A DNA stretch of 46,763 bases from Erysipelotrichaceae bacterium. GTDB lineage: Bacteria > Bacillota_I > Bacilli_A > Erysipelotrichales > Erysipelotrichaceae. Positions 19,921-29,227 of the stretch are shown piece after piece (position 1 is the first letter of the stretch; the number at the start of each line of letters is the position of its first letter). The stretch is taken from assembly GCA_022767445.1 (NCBI GenBank), contig JALENJ010000024.1, positions 1 through 46,763 on the forward strand, written 5' to 3'. The position numbers were made by a program, and so were the translations under genes. The notes under the pieces are model-generated. The model saw only the letters and a program-made list of their open reading frames with translations. It was not told where the DNA came from and searched no databases.

Positions 19921-21219
19921 ATGAACTTTACTGATTTAAACTTAAAAGAACCAATTCTAAGTGCTGTGCTTAAGGCAAAGTATGAAACACCATCACCAAT
20001 CCAACAACAAGCAATTCCTGTGATGTTAGAAGGCAAGGATGTAATTGCTTGTGCACAAACAGGTACAGGTAAAACAGCTGCTTTTGCATTACCAATTCTA
20101 AATACACTGGAGTATCGCAAACAACATCAAATTCGTGCTTTGGTACTAACTCCAACAAGAGAGCTAGCTGTACAGATATTTGAGAATTTCAAGAAGTTTG
20201 GACGATACTTAAAGTTACGTGCTTGTTGTGTGTATGGTGGAGCACCTGCTGGTCCACAAAGAAAAGCATTGCGTGTTGGTTGTGATATTTTAATTGCGAC
20301 TCCTGGTAGATTGAATGATTTTATCAATCAGGGGGAAATCAGTCTAGATCATATAAATATATTTGTCTTAGATGAAGCAGATCGTATGCTTGATATGGGC
20401 TTCATCAAAGATGTTAAAACAATTGCGGCAAAATTACCTGAAAGTCGTCAGACAGTCATGTTCTCTGCGACGATGCCGAAGGAAATCAAGGATTTAGCAA
20501 GTGAGCTATTAGTAAATCCTACAGAGATTCAAGTGGCTCCTCCTGCAAGTCCTGCGGATACAATCACACAGTATCTTGTATATTGCCAAAAAGCAGATAA
20601 GAAGCGTGTATTGAAACAGATGTTAAGTACAAATGAAGTGACGAAGGCAATCGTATTTACACGTACAAAGATTGGGGCAGATCGTCTAACAAAGAAATTG
20701 GTGGAAGATGGTATTAAGGTACTTGCAATCCATGGTAATAAGACACAAGGACAACGTCAAAATGCACTACAGCGTTTTAGAACAAATCAGGTTCAAGTGT
20801 TGGTAGCTACAGATGTGGCTGCTAGAGGTATTGATATCTCTGGTATCTCACATGTATTTAATTATGATTTACCAGAGGATGCGGAGTCTTATATCCATCG
20901 TATTGGTAGAGCCGGCAGAGCTGGTAAAGAGGGTATCTCTATTTCTTTGTGCTGTAGTGAGGAACTCAATCTTCTTGCGGCGATTGAGAAGATGTTAAAA
21001 AGAGAAATTCCTTTGATTCAAACGGAGTATTCTGTTGAGTTAAAACGTAAGAAATTCTCTTCGTCTAAAAACACAAAGTCTAAGTCGAGAAATAATAAGC
21101 GTTCATCCTCTATAAATGCTAAGGCTCAACATAAATCTAGTTCTAGAGGACAAAAGAAAACGCATCATTCGAAACAGAATCATGCGCCTAGAAAACAAAA
21201 TAGAGATAAAAGAAGATAA
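19921..21219 (+). CDS. DEAD-box ATP-dependent RNA helicase
   Basis: A 432-residue RNA helicase with all core motifs: Q motif (PSPIQQQAIPVMLEGKDV), ACAQTGTGKTAAF (Walker A), PTREL, TPGRL, VLDEADRMLDMGF, SATMP, then in the second RecA domain IVFTRTK, VATDVAARGID and YIHRIGRAGRAG. A basic Ser/Lys/Arg-rich tail (from about residue 370) probably binds RNA, as in RhlE/CshA-type proteins involved in mRNA decay, ribosome assembly or cold adaptation. Which paralogue it is cannot be told here. The leader with a terminator suggests feedback on its own expression. Confidence 0.93.
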   Translation: MNFTDLNLKEPILSAVLKAKYETPSPIQQQAIPVMLEGKDVIACAQTGTGKTAAFALPILNTLEYRKQHQIRALVLTPTRELAVQIFENFKKFGRYLKLRACCVYGGAPAGPQRKALRVGCDILIATPGRLNDFINQGEISLDHINIFVLDEADRMLDMGFIKDVKTIAAKLPESRQTVMFSATMPKEIKDLASELLVNPTEIQVAPPASPADTITQYLVYCQKADKKRVLKQMLSTNEVTKAIVFTRTKIGADRLTKKLVEDGIKVLAIHGNKTQGQRQNALQRFRTNQVQVLVATDVAARGIDISGISHVFNYDLPEDAESYIHRIGRAGRAGKEGISISLCCSEELNLLAAIEKMLKREIPLIQTEYSVELKRKKFSSSKNTKSKSRNNKRSSSINAKAQHKSSSRGQKKTHHSKQNHAPRKQNRDKRR

Positions 21220-21232
21220 GGTGTGGAGAAAT

Positions 21233-22792
21233 CTACATCTTTTTGTTTAAGGATTGTATGTAATTTTCTGCTTGCTTGATACCATCTACTGCACTGGAAA
21301 CAATACCACCAGCATATCCAGCACCTTCACCACATGGATATAGTCCACGGATACTAGTGCTATTTCCACCTTCATTTCGAACGATGCGAATAGGTGAGGA
21401 AGAGCGGGATTCCAATCCAACCATAATACCGTTATCAATCCATCCATGAATTTTCGTATCGAATTGTTTCATGCCTTCTTCCATGGCTTGATTTACCTCA
21501 TCGCTGAAGAATGCATGCATGTCAGTCATGTATGTAGGGCGTGGATAGGAAGATGATACAACTAAGCTGGAGGATGTTTGATGTTGTAAATAATCTTTGA
21601 TGTTTTGTACAGGGGCTAAATATTCTTGTTTAAAACATTTTTGTTCAAGCTGTTTTTGAAACTCGAAACCATCTAAAGGATGTCCTTTATCAAAATCAGA
21701 GCGTGGTATCTGAACAAGAATTGCACTATTTGCGTTTTTACCTGCACGGTTACTGTAGGACATACCATTCACAGCCAATGTATTTTCTTGTGTACTGGCT
21801 GGTATCACGACTCCACCAGGGCACATACAGAAGGAATATACCCCACGATTGACGGAAGTCTTTGCGGTTAGTTGATAGGAAGCTGCGTGCAGAGATGGAT
21901 GTCCATAGTATTTTCGGTATGTACTTTGATCAATGAGACTTTGTGGATGTTCAACACGTACGCCGATGGCGAAATCTTTTTGTACAATCTCAACACCTTG
22001 TGCCAATAGATTTTCGTATGTATCACTTGCACTGTGTCCAGCACAAAGTAGTACACAATCTGTATCGAAATCTTGATCTGTTGTATGAATACCAACAACT
22101 TGATTGTCTTTGATATACAAGCTTTCTAATTTGGTGTTGAAGTGAATCTCTCCACCGAAGCGTATAATCTTTTCACGTATTTTCTTTACGATGGTTTGAA
22201 GTACATCAGTGCCTAGATGTGGTCGTTGTTCATACATGATACTAGGATTAGCACCTGCTTCAACAAATTCTTCATATACTTTTGTGACACGGATATTCTT
22301 CATGCGTGTGGTTAGTTTTCCATCTGAGAAAGTACCAGCTCCACCTTCGCCAAATTGTACGTTGGATTCAGGAAGTAATTTACCTTGGGTAAAAAATTCA
22401 TGGATGTCCTTTGTACGTTGCTCGACGGATTGACCACGTTCAATGATGATAGGGTTTAGACCAGCTTCAGCTAAGATTAGTGCTGCGTACATTCCACTCG
22501 GTCCAAAACCTACAACGATAGGTCGCTTATTTGGTTGTGCATGTACAACAGGGAGCTGATAGAGTTGTTTTTCTTCACGCTTTACATCGTGAAGATGGAG
22601 AAACTTGTTTTCATTTACAACATCTGCATAGACACTATAGACATAGTGAAAATCATTACCTCTAGCATCCATAGACATGCGATCAATCTCATAGAAGAGA
22701 ATATCACTTGGTTTACAATGTAATTTTTTAGCAATGTGCTGGATGGAGAATGTATCACCTAACTCACAACGGATCTGGTTTATTTTTAGCAT
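21233..22792 (-). CDS. FAD-dependent oxidoreductase (COG2509-type)
   Basis: A 519-residue protein. After an N-terminal DUF-like region (residues 1 to about 90) comes the FAD-binding motif PIVVGFGPSGMYAALILAEAG near residue 91, then VQFGEGGAGTFSDGKLTT, a distinctive family block, CAGHSASDTYE, and a C-terminal GLYPCGEGAGYAGGIVSSAVDG. This order defines a conserved family of uncharacterised FAD dehydrogenases common in Firmicutes. Substrate unknown. AGAGGT lies 8 bases before the ATG, and a TATAAT lies upstream at 22812-22817 (minus). Confidence 0.87.
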   Translation of the reverse strand: MLKINQIRCELGDTFSIQHIAKKLHCKPSDILFYEIDRMSMDARGNDFHYVYSVYADVVNENKFLHLHDVKREEKQLYQLPVVHAQPNKRPIVVGFGPSGMYAALILAEAGLNPIIIERGQSVEQRTKDIHEFFTQGKLLPESNVQFGEGGAGTFSDGKLTTRMKNIRVTKVYEEFVEAGANPSIMYEQRPHLGTDVLQTIVKKIREKIIRFGGEIHFNTKLESLYIKDNQVVGIHTTDQDFDTDCVLLCAGHSASDTYENLLAQGVEIVQKDFAIGVRVEHPQSLIDQSTYRKYYGHPSLHAASYQLTAKTSVNRGVYSFCMCPGGVVIPASTQENTLAVNGMSYSNRAGKNANSAILVQIPRSDFDKGHPLDGFEFQKQLEQKCFKQEYLAPVQNIKDYLQHQTSSSLVVSSSYPRPTYMTDMHAFFSDEVNQAMEEGMKQFDTKIHGWIDNGIMVGLESRSSSPIRIVRNEGGNSTSIRGLYPCGEGAGYAGGIVSSAVDGIKQAENYIQSLNKKM

Positions 22793-22833
22793 ATGAATAC
22801 CTCTAGCAATGATTATACAATAGGAGTCATCTT

Positions 22834-22861
22834 TTGATTAGAATTAGCTTTCATGTATAAT
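22834..22861 (+). promoter_or_regulatory. Promoter of the RluA-family gene
   Basis: TTGATT (22834-22839), 16-base spacer, TATAAT (22856-22861). ATG 22868 lies 6 bases past the -10, so the mRNA should start at the ATG. Confidence 0.7.
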
Positions 22862-22867
22862 TTTCTT

Positions 22868-23743
22868 ATGAAGAATATGAATCGTTTGAAGATAGATGAA
22901 AGATATCAAGGATATACTGTAAAGATGGTATTATCTTCTGTATTTGATTTATCTAGAAGACAGATTACCAAACATCATGTCGCAAAAGAAATCTTTGTAA
23001 ATCAACAGGTATGTAGATTAACACAGCTGTTAAATCTTGGTGATGTAGTAGAGATAGGTATTGTAGCAAATAAGGCAATCGATTTTGTGCCAGAGATATT
23101 ATATGAGGATGCACAGATTGTGATTGTCAATAAACCTTCTGGCATTCCAACACATGCAAGCAGTGAACATCCAGATGATGACATGGGTTCTGTATTAAAG
23201 AGATATTATCAAGATGAGGACTTTGTTGTTCGATCGATTGGTCGATTGGATAAGGCGGTATCAGGTATTGTAGTATACGCAAAGAATAAAGAGATTGCTG
23301 GACAATTGGCGAAACTACGTGAGTCAAAGGAACTAAAGAAAGAATACTTGGCGATTGTAAAGGGTACATTTGTAAATAAGCGTGGTAAGCTAGAATATGA
23401 GCTTGCCAAGAAAAAGGGTGTACGTGGCCAAAGTGTCATCGCTGGTGGACAAAAGTGTATTACAAATTACGAAGTCTTACATCAAGGTGAGTATTTCTCT
23501 GTAGTGAAAATTCAGATTGAGACTGGTCGACTACATCAAATCCGTGCTGGCATGGCATATTATGGTCATCCATTGATGGGGGATAAACTCTATGGTGGTA
23601 GTATGCATGCGATGAAAAGAGTTGCACTACATTGTTGTCATATTGAATTCAAACATCCAACGACGCATCAACAAATCATTATTGATTGTGATGCGCCAGC
23701 AGATATGCAAAAGATGATTCATAAATTACAAAAAGATCAATAA
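22868..23743 (+). CDS. RluA-family pseudouridine synthase
   Basis: A 291-residue RNA-modifying enzyme. An N-terminal S4-like segment (SRRQITKHHVAKEIFVNQQ, GDVVEIG) is followed by the catalytic domain with IVNKPSGIPTHAS, the RluA motif GRLDKAVSGIVVYAKN whose Asp attacks the uridine, KEYLAIVKGTF, ETGRLHQIRAGMAYYGHPLMGD and a final HIEFKHP. Target RNA cannot be assigned by sight. The usual motif HRLD is GRLD here. ATG 22868 is chosen because the in-frame ATG at 22853 precedes the -10 box. No ribosome binding site is present. Confidence 0.9.
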   Translation: MKNMNRLKIDERYQGYTVKMVLSSVFDLSRRQITKHHVAKEIFVNQQVCRLTQLLNLGDVVEIGIVANKAIDFVPEILYEDAQIVIVNKPSGIPTHASSEHPDDDMGSVLKRYYQDEDFVVRSIGRLDKAVSGIVVYAKNKEIAGQLAKLRESKELKKEYLAIVKGTFVNKRGKLEYELAKKKGVRGQSVIAGGQKCITNYEVLHQGEYFSVVKIQIETGRLHQIRAGMAYYGHPLMGDKLYGGSMHAMKRVALHCCHIEFKHPTTHQQIIIDCDAPADMQKMIHKLQKDQ

Positions 23744-23759
23744 TCGTTGGAGAATGCGT

Positions 23760-24869
23760 ATGAAAAAAGAAGATTACATGAAAATTGTTGCGTTCCGTCA
23801 AGAACTACATCAACATCCAGAATTATCCAATCATGAAGAACAGACTCGTTCTTTTATCAAGAAGTTCATTCAAGAAAACATGTCAAAGTACAACATTTAT
23901 GATGAAGGAACTTGGTTGTATTGTATGAAACCATATCGCAATGGGCATAAGACAATTGTGATACGAGCAGATCATGATGCAATACTGAATTCAAAGGGAG
24001 TGCCTTTTCATGGCTGTGGCCATGATGGACATACTACAATCTTACTAGGCTTGATGATGGAACAAGAGGATATTGAAACAGATACCAATGTCATCTACCT
24101 GTTTCAACCAGCAGAGGAGAACGGTAGTGGTGCTGCCTTTTGTAGTCCATTGTTTGAAAGATATCATGTAGATGAAGTATATGGCATGCATAATATGCCA
24201 GGATTGGAAAAGAATGTAATTTACTATCGTCCAGAAACCGTGATGTGTGCATCTGTTGGTTATCATATTCGTTTGCGTGGGATTCAGAGTCACGCATCTG
24301 AACCTGAAAAGGGTAGAAATCCAGCATTTGTTTTATCGGAGTTCGTTAAAGCGATTCAACCGTTGAGCCAAAGTTGTCAGTTTGAATCTTTTCAATTTGG
24401 GGATATTTCGTTTTCTTCTTTGGCAATGATCACTGTTATTTATATGAATGTAGGTAGTATGAATTTTGGGATTTCTCCTGCCAATGGGGAGATCGCTTTG
24501 ACGTTGCGTGCTGCCAAAGAAGGGGAATTATTGCAGTTAGAGAAATATGTATTAGATTACTTTGCACGCGTGAAGGATCAATTTGAAGTAGAGATAGAGA
24601 CGTTTGATCGTTTTGATGAAAACTATACAGATCCCCAATTAGCAAAGAAATCGATTGAGAAGTTACAGGCAGCAGGCATGCCTGTAAAAACATTGGAGTA
24701 TCCAATTCGTGCAAGTGAAGATTTTGGATACTATAAGAAGTTTGCGCCTACGGTATTCTTCTTGGTCGGTACAGGGGATTGCCCATCTCTTCATCATGAT
24801 GCATATCGTTTTGATGATGAGATTATTGACACAAGTATTCAAATGTATCAAACGATAATAAATCACTAG
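23760..24869 (+). CDS. M20 family amidohydrolase (zinc aminoacylase/carboxypeptidase type)
   Basis: A 369-residue enzyme of the M20D amidohydrolase family. Seen: FRQELHQHPELSNHE, RADHDA, GCGHDGHTTILLG (metal-binding), FQPAEENGSGAA with the catalytic Glu pair, YGMHNMPG, GIQSHASEPEKGRNP and the dimerisation region, then ASEDFGYY and SLHHDAYRFDDE. Such enzymes split N-acyl amino acids or small amides; the exact substrate is unknown. ATG 23760 is favoured over 23754 because GGAG (23749-23752) gives 7-base spacing. It follows the RluA gene by 16 bases. Confidence 0.88.
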   Translation: MKKEDYMKIVAFRQELHQHPELSNHEEQTRSFIKKFIQENMSKYNIYDEGTWLYCMKPYRNGHKTIVIRADHDAILNSKGVPFHGCGHDGHTTILLGLMMEQEDIETDTNVIYLFQPAEENGSGAAFCSPLFERYHVDEVYGMHNMPGLEKNVIYYRPETVMCASVGYHIRLRGIQSHASEPEKGRNPAFVLSEFVKAIQPLSQSCQFESFQFGDISFSSLAMITVIYMNVGSMNFGISPANGEIALTLRAAKEGELLQLEKYVLDYFARVKDQFEVEIETFDRFDENYTDPQLAKKSIEKLQAAGMPVKTLEYPIRASEDFGYYKKFAPTVFFLVGTGDCPSLHHDAYRFDDEIIDTSIQMYQTIINH

Positions 24870-24909
24870 TTATTTTCAATATTTTTCGGTGTTTTTCATG
24901 AAAAAGCTC

Positions 24910-24938
24910 TTGTATTTTACAGAGAATTATTCTACTAT
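24910..24938 (+). promoter_or_regulatory. Promoter of tRNA-Arg
   Basis: TTGTAT (24910-24915) and TACTAT (24933-24938) with a 17-base spacer. Confidence 0.65.
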
Positions 24939-24964
24939 AAATAAGCAAGGTGATTACACCGAAT

Positions 24965-25041
24965 GCGCCGATAGCTCAACTGGATAGAGCATTTGACTAC
25001 GAATCAAAAGGTTGCGGGTTCGACTCCTGCTCGGCGCGCCA
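24965..25041 (+). tRNA. tRNA-Arg (ACG)
   Basis: Acceptor GCGCCGA/TCGGCGC, G73, anticodon arm TTTGA-CTACGAA-TCAAA giving ACG, which would be read as ICG after A34 deamination; T arm GCGGG-TTCGACT-CCTGC. CCA is encoded, unlike the other five tRNA genes here. It lies directly before argS. Confidence 0.95.
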
Positions 25042-25046
25042 TAAAG

Positions 25047-25071
25047 AAAGCCCGCTATAAGCGGCTTTTTT
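25047..25071 (+). terminator. Terminator of tRNA-Arg
   Basis: AAGCCCGC pairs with GCGGCTT (one bulge) over TATAA, then TTTTT. It separates the tRNA from argS. Confidence 0.7.
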
Positions 25072-25107
25072 ATTAAATGTATATGCTATCAAAAGGGAGG
25101 AGTAAAA

Positions 25108-26763
25108 ATGAGTGATTTTGAAAGCAAAATTAGTTCAGCTGTCCGTGAGGCAGTCAAGCAAGTTTACGATATTGATGCTGATGATTCAATATTAATTGTT
25201 GAGACCCCGCGTGATCCAAGGATGGGAGACTATTCAACAAGTGTAGCTATGCGCCTTTCCCGTACATTGCATAAGAGTCCATTAGATATTGCTGGACCTA
25301 TTGTTGAAAAGTTGAAGGAAATCTACACTGAAGCTTCTTCTATCGAGGCTGTAAAACCTGGTTTTATCAACTTCCGTCTAAAGGAAGATGCATTAGCTAA
25401 AGTCATTAACACTGTTATTGATGCTGGTGATGACTATGGTAAGAATGATACAGGTAAGGGTGTAAATGTATTGGTAGAGTGGGTATCTGCTAACCCTACT
25501 GGTGACTTACACTGTGGACATGCTCGTAATGCGGCATGGGGTGATGCGATTTCTCGTCTATATGAAGCTAGTGGTTATAACAACTACAGAGAGTTCTATG
25601 TAAATGATGCTGGTAATCAGATTGTCATGTTAGGTGAGTCTTTGATTTCTCGTTACTTTGAACATTTTGGAAAGGAATATCCACTTCCTGAAGATGGATA
25701 CCATGCACAGGATATCATCGATATCGCAAATCGTATTGCTGAAGAGGATGGCGATAAGTGGTTAGATGCTGATCCTGAAGAAAGACTCAACTACTTCAAG
25801 GATAAAGGTGTTGAGTTAGAACTTAAGAAGATTGAGGATGACTTGAAGTTATACCGTTGTGATTTCCAAAACTTCCAACATGAGACATTCTTCTACAAGA
25901 ACAACCGTGAACGTATCAATGCTTGCCTCGATCAGATGGCAGCTAAGGGTCTAACATATGAAAAAGATGGTGCTCTTTGGTTTAAGAGTACTGAATATGG
26001 TGATGATAAGGACCGTGTATTGCGTAAGAGCGATGGTACATTATCTTACCTAACACCAGATATTGCTAACCACATCTACAAGATTGAAAGAGGTTATGAT
26101 GTGTTGATTGACCTATGGGGTGCTGACCACCACTCATATGTAACACGTATGCAATCTGCATTAACTGCTTTAGGTTATCCTAATGCACTAACAGTAGATA
26201 TCATTCAGATGGTACGTATGGTTGAAGATGGTAAGGAAGTTAAGATGTCTAAGCGTACAGGTAATGCCATCACAATCCGTGAGCTTTGTGAGGATGTAGG
26301 TGTTGACGCTGCACGTTGGTTTTTCGTATCTAAGGATGTCGCAACTCATATGGATTTCGATATGAAGCTTGCTCGTTCTAAGGATAACAACAACCCAGTA
26401 TTCTATGCACAGTATGCATATTCACGTATGAACTCCATTATGAACAATCCTCAGATTTCTGCATTCAAGCAGATTGAGAAATATGATCGTCTAACAGATG
26501 AGAAGGAATTACAGTTGATGAAGTTAATCAGCGAATTCCCAACTGAGGTTGCTGGTGCTGCTGCAACAAGAAAGCCAAACAAGATTACTGAATATATCAT
26601 CTCTTTAGTTAAGATTTACCACAGCTACTACAACAGTGCTCGTGTAAATAATCCAGATGATGCAGATTTAACAAATCAACGTCTAGGACTGGTAAAAGCT
26701 ACAATGATCACACTAAAGAATGCATTGAATTTAGTAGGTGTTGAAGCTCCTGAAAACATGTAA
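25108..26763 (+). CDS. argS: Arginyl-tRNA synthetase
   Basis: A 551-residue class I synthetase that charges tRNA-Arg. The N-terminal Add-1 domain (tRNA D-loop contact) spans about 1-105. VEWVSANPTGDLHCGHARNA near residue 115 includes the HIGH-type motif HCGH. EFYVNDAGNQI and GADHHSYVTRMQSAL follow, and KMSKRTGN near residue 378 is the KMSKS equivalent. The C-terminal anticodon-binding domain ends with MITLKNALNLVGVEAPENM. GGGAGGAG precedes the ATG. The position between tRNA-Arg and the arc operon groups arginine genes. Confidence 0.96.
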   Translation: MSDFESKISSAVREAVKQVYDIDADDSILIVETPRDPRMGDYSTSVAMRLSRTLHKSPLDIAGPIVEKLKEIYTEASSIEAVKPGFINFRLKEDALAKVINTVIDAGDDYGKNDTGKGVNVLVEWVSANPTGDLHCGHARNAAWGDAISRLYEASGYNNYREFYVNDAGNQIVMLGESLISRYFEHFGKEYPLPEDGYHAQDIIDIANRIAEEDGDKWLDADPEERLNYFKDKGVELELKKIEDDLKLYRCDFQNFQHETFFYKNNRERINACLDQMAAKGLTYEKDGALWFKSTEYGDDKDRVLRKSDGTLSYLTPDIANHIYKIERGYDVLIDLWGADHHSYVTRMQSALTALGYPNALTVDIIQMVRMVEDGKEVKMSKRTGNAITIRELCEDVGVDAARWFFVSKDVATHMDFDMKLARSKDNNNPVFYAQYAYSRMNSIMNNPQISAFKQIEKYDRLTDEKELQLMKLISEFPTEVAGAAATRKPNKITEYIISLVKIYHSYYNSARVNNPDDADLTNQRLGLVKATMITLKNALNLVGVEAPENM

Positions 26764-26771
26764 TTAATGTT

Positions 26772-26810
26772 AAGAGTCTCTTTTTTATAAAATAGGGGCT
26801 CTTTATTTTT
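26772..26810 (+). terminator. Terminator of argS
   Basis: AAGAGTCTC pairs with GGGGCTCTT (two G-U pairs) over a 14-base loop; TTATTTTT follows. Confidence 0.65.
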
Positions 26811-26893
26811 ACAAAAAAATACAAAAAATATGAGTGAATGTTACCAACAAGGGATAGAAAATGGAGTACAATATTTTTATAAACTGAAAACGG

Positions 26894-26919
26894 TTACATA
26901 TCATGCGCGCGCTATGTAA
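26894..26919. promoter_or_regulatory. Inverted repeat in the arcA upstream region
   Basis: TTACATA (26894-26900) and TATGTAA (26913-26919) flank a 12-base GC-rich segment TCATGCGCGCGC. It lies 35 bases before arcA and downstream of a plausible -10 (TACAAT or TATAAA near 26865-26881). It may be an operator or a leader hairpin; it does not match the ArgR ARG-box consensus. Confidence 0.45.
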
Positions 26920-26953
26920 TCGCTCAGTACTACAGACACACAGGAGGAAAACA

Positions 26954-28183
26954 ATGTCTAACATTCATGTAACAAGTGAAATTAAAACACTTAAAAAAGT
27001 ATTACTACACAGGCCAGGCGAGGAATTATTAAACCTAACACCTGACACATTAGGAGAATTATTATTTGATGATATTCCTGATTTAAAGGAAGCTCAAATC
27101 GAGCATGATCGTTTCGCTAATATCTTACGTGACAACGGAGTTGAAGTTGTTTATCTAGAAGATTTAATGGCTGAGACATTAGATGCTCACCCAGAAATTA
27201 AGGAACAATTCTTAGACCAGTGGATTGATGAATCTGGTGTTCATACAACTGAATATCATAAGATTATCAAGGACTACTTGGCTACAATTAAGAATACTAA
27301 GGATTTAGTTCTAAAGACTATGGCTGGTATTACATTTGCTGAGTTAGGAGAAATTCATACAAACTACTTAGTTGACCGTATTGAATCTGCTTCTCACTTA
27401 TTAGTAAATCCAATGCCAAACTTATATTTCACACGTGACCCATTTGCTTCTGTAGGTAATGGCGCAGTTATTAACAGAATGTACTCGGTAACAAGAAACC
27501 GTGAAACTATCTATGCTGATTACATCTTCAAATATCATCCTGATTATGCTGGAAACGTTCCTGATTTATATGGACGTGATAATTACTTCCACATTGAGGG
27601 TGGAGATGTCCTAAACGTTAATGAGAAGTTATTGTTCATCGGTATTTCTCAAAGAACACAGCCTGAAGCTATTCAAGAATTAGCTAAGAAGATGTTCTAT
27701 GAAAACGAAGGCAACAAGATTGAAACTATTTTAGCTTTCAATATTCCAAATAGCCGTGCATTCATGCACTTGGATACAGTATTTACACAGATCGATACTG
27801 ATGCATTTACAATCCACCCAGGTATCATGGGAACATTACAGGTATTCGCTATTACTGCTGATCCTGAACACCATGACGTTAAGATTGAAGAACATACAGG
27901 TAAGCTTGAAGAGATTCTTGCTAAGTTCATGGGCTTGGAGAAAGTTCGTCTATTCCCATGCGGAGCTGGCGATGCTATCGCTGCTGAACGTGAGCAATGG
28001 AATGATGGTTCCAACACACTAACAATTGCTCCAGGTAAGATTATTGTTTACAAGCGTAACTATGTAACAAACCAATATCTAAAAGACAATGGATTTACTG
28101 TGTTAGAATTAGAAGCAGCCAACTTGTGTGTAGGACGTGGCGGACCAAGATGTATGTCAATGCCATTAGTTCGTGAAGACTAA
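26954..28183 (+). CDS. arcA: Arginine deiminase
   Basis: A 409-residue cytoplasmic enzyme that hydrolyses arginine to citrulline and ammonia, the first step of the ADI pathway. Seen: LKKVLLHRPGEELLNLTP at the N-terminus, NLYFTRDPFASVGNGAVI (substrate-binding Asp), FHIEGGDVL, HLDTVFTQID (catalytic His region) and the C-terminal catalytic Cys in GRGGPRCMSMP near residue 399. Length is standard. AGGAGG sets ATG 26954; an in-frame ATG at 26903 lies in the inverted repeat. First gene of arcABCD. Confidence 0.97.
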   Translation: MSNIHVTSEIKTLKKVLLHRPGEELLNLTPDTLGELLFDDIPDLKEAQIEHDRFANILRDNGVEVVYLEDLMAETLDAHPEIKEQFLDQWIDESGVHTTEYHKIIKDYLATIKNTKDLVLKTMAGITFAELGEIHTNYLVDRIESASHLLVNPMPNLYFTRDPFASVGNGAVINRMYSVTRNRETIYADYIFKYHPDYAGNVPDLYGRDNYFHIEGGDVLNVNEKLLFIGISQRTQPEAIQELAKKMFYENEGNKIETILAFNIPNSRAFMHLDTVFTQIDTDAFTIHPGIMGTLQVFAITADPEHHDVKIEEHTGKLEEILAKFMGLEKVRLFPCGAGDAIAAEREQWNDGSNTLTIAPGKIIVYKRNYVTNQYLKDNGFTVLELEAANLCVGRGGPRCMSMPLVRED

Positions 28184-28229
28184 GTTGAGTTTAATACCAT
28201 AAGGAATATATATAGAAAAGGAGTTTATT

Positions 28230-29222
28230 ATGGGCGTTAATGTTAGAGGAAGAAGTTTTTTGACACTATTGGATTTTACTTCAGATGAGATTAGATATTT
28301 CTTAAATCTCTCAGCAGAATTCAAGAAACTAAAGGCAAATGGTGTAGACCACAGCTACCTAAAGGGCAAGCAAGTTGTCTTACTATTTGAAAAGACATCA
28401 ACAAGAACACGTTGTGCATTTGAAGTAGGTGCACGTGACTTAGGTATGGGCGTTACATTCCTAGATTCTGGTTCATCACAGATGGGCAAGAAGGAATCAC
28501 TAGAAGATACAGCTAAGGTATTAGGTCGTATGTTCGACGGTATTGAATACCGTGGATTCAAGCAGGAAGTTGTTGAAGATCTTGCTAAGCATTCTGGTGT
28601 TCCAGTATGGAATGGTTTAACAGACCTATATCACCCAACACAGATGTTAGCTGATATCTTAACAGTTCAAGAAGAGTTCGGCGATGTTCGTGGGCGCAAG
28701 TTAACATTCTTCGGTGATGCACGTAATAACGTTGCTAACTCATTGATGATTGTTTGTGCTAAGTTAGGTATGCATTTCTGTGCATGTGGTCCGAAGGAAT
28801 TAATGCCTTCTGATGAACTCGTTGCTAAGTGCAGAGAAGTAGCTAGCAAGACAGGTGCTGAAATCGAATTAACAGATGATATCAAGATTGGTGCTAAGGA
28901 CGCTGACGTTCTTTATACAGATATCTGGGTATCTATGGGTGAACCAGAAGAACTATGGGAGAAGAGAATTCAACTCTTACGTCCTTACCAAGTTAATAAG
29001 GAATTGATGGCTATGGCTAAGCCAACTGCTATCTTCCTACACTGCTTACCTTCATTCCATGATCGTAATACAACAGTTGGTGAGAACATCTACCAGAAGT
29101 TCGGTCTTGAAGCTATGGAAGTTACAGATGATGTATTCTTAGGCGCACAAGCTAGACAATTTGATGAGGCAGAGAACCGCATGCATACAATTAAGGCTGT
29201 TATGTATGCTACTCTGAAGTAA
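28230..29222 (+). CDS. arcB: Catabolic ornithine carbamoyltransferase
   Basis: A 330-residue enzyme converting citrulline and phosphate to ornithine and carbamoyl phosphate in the catabolic direction. The carbamoyl-phosphate site STRTR is at about residues 56-60 in FEKTSTRTRCAFEVG; GLTDLYHPTQMLAD (HPxQ), FFGDARNNVANS and HCLPSFHD near residue 270 complete the set. The operon setting makes ArcB more likely than anabolic ArgF. It lies 46 bases after arcA with AAAAGGAG before the ATG. Confidence 0.95.
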   Translation: MGVNVRGRSFLTLLDFTSDEIRYFLNLSAEFKKLKANGVDHSYLKGKQVVLLFEKTSTRTRCAFEVGARDLGMGVTFLDSGSSQMGKKESLEDTAKVLGRMFDGIEYRGFKQEVVEDLAKHSGVPVWNGLTDLYHPTQMLADILTVQEEFGDVRGRKLTFFGDARNNVANSLMIVCAKLGMHFCACGPKELMPSDELVAKCREVASKTGAEIELTDDIKIGAKDADVLYTDIWVSMGEPEELWEKRIQLLRPYQVNKELMAMAKPTAIFLHCLPSFHDRNTTVGENIYQKFGLEAMEVTDDVFLGAQARQFDEAENRMHTIKAVMYATLK

Positions 29223-29227
29223 TCGAT

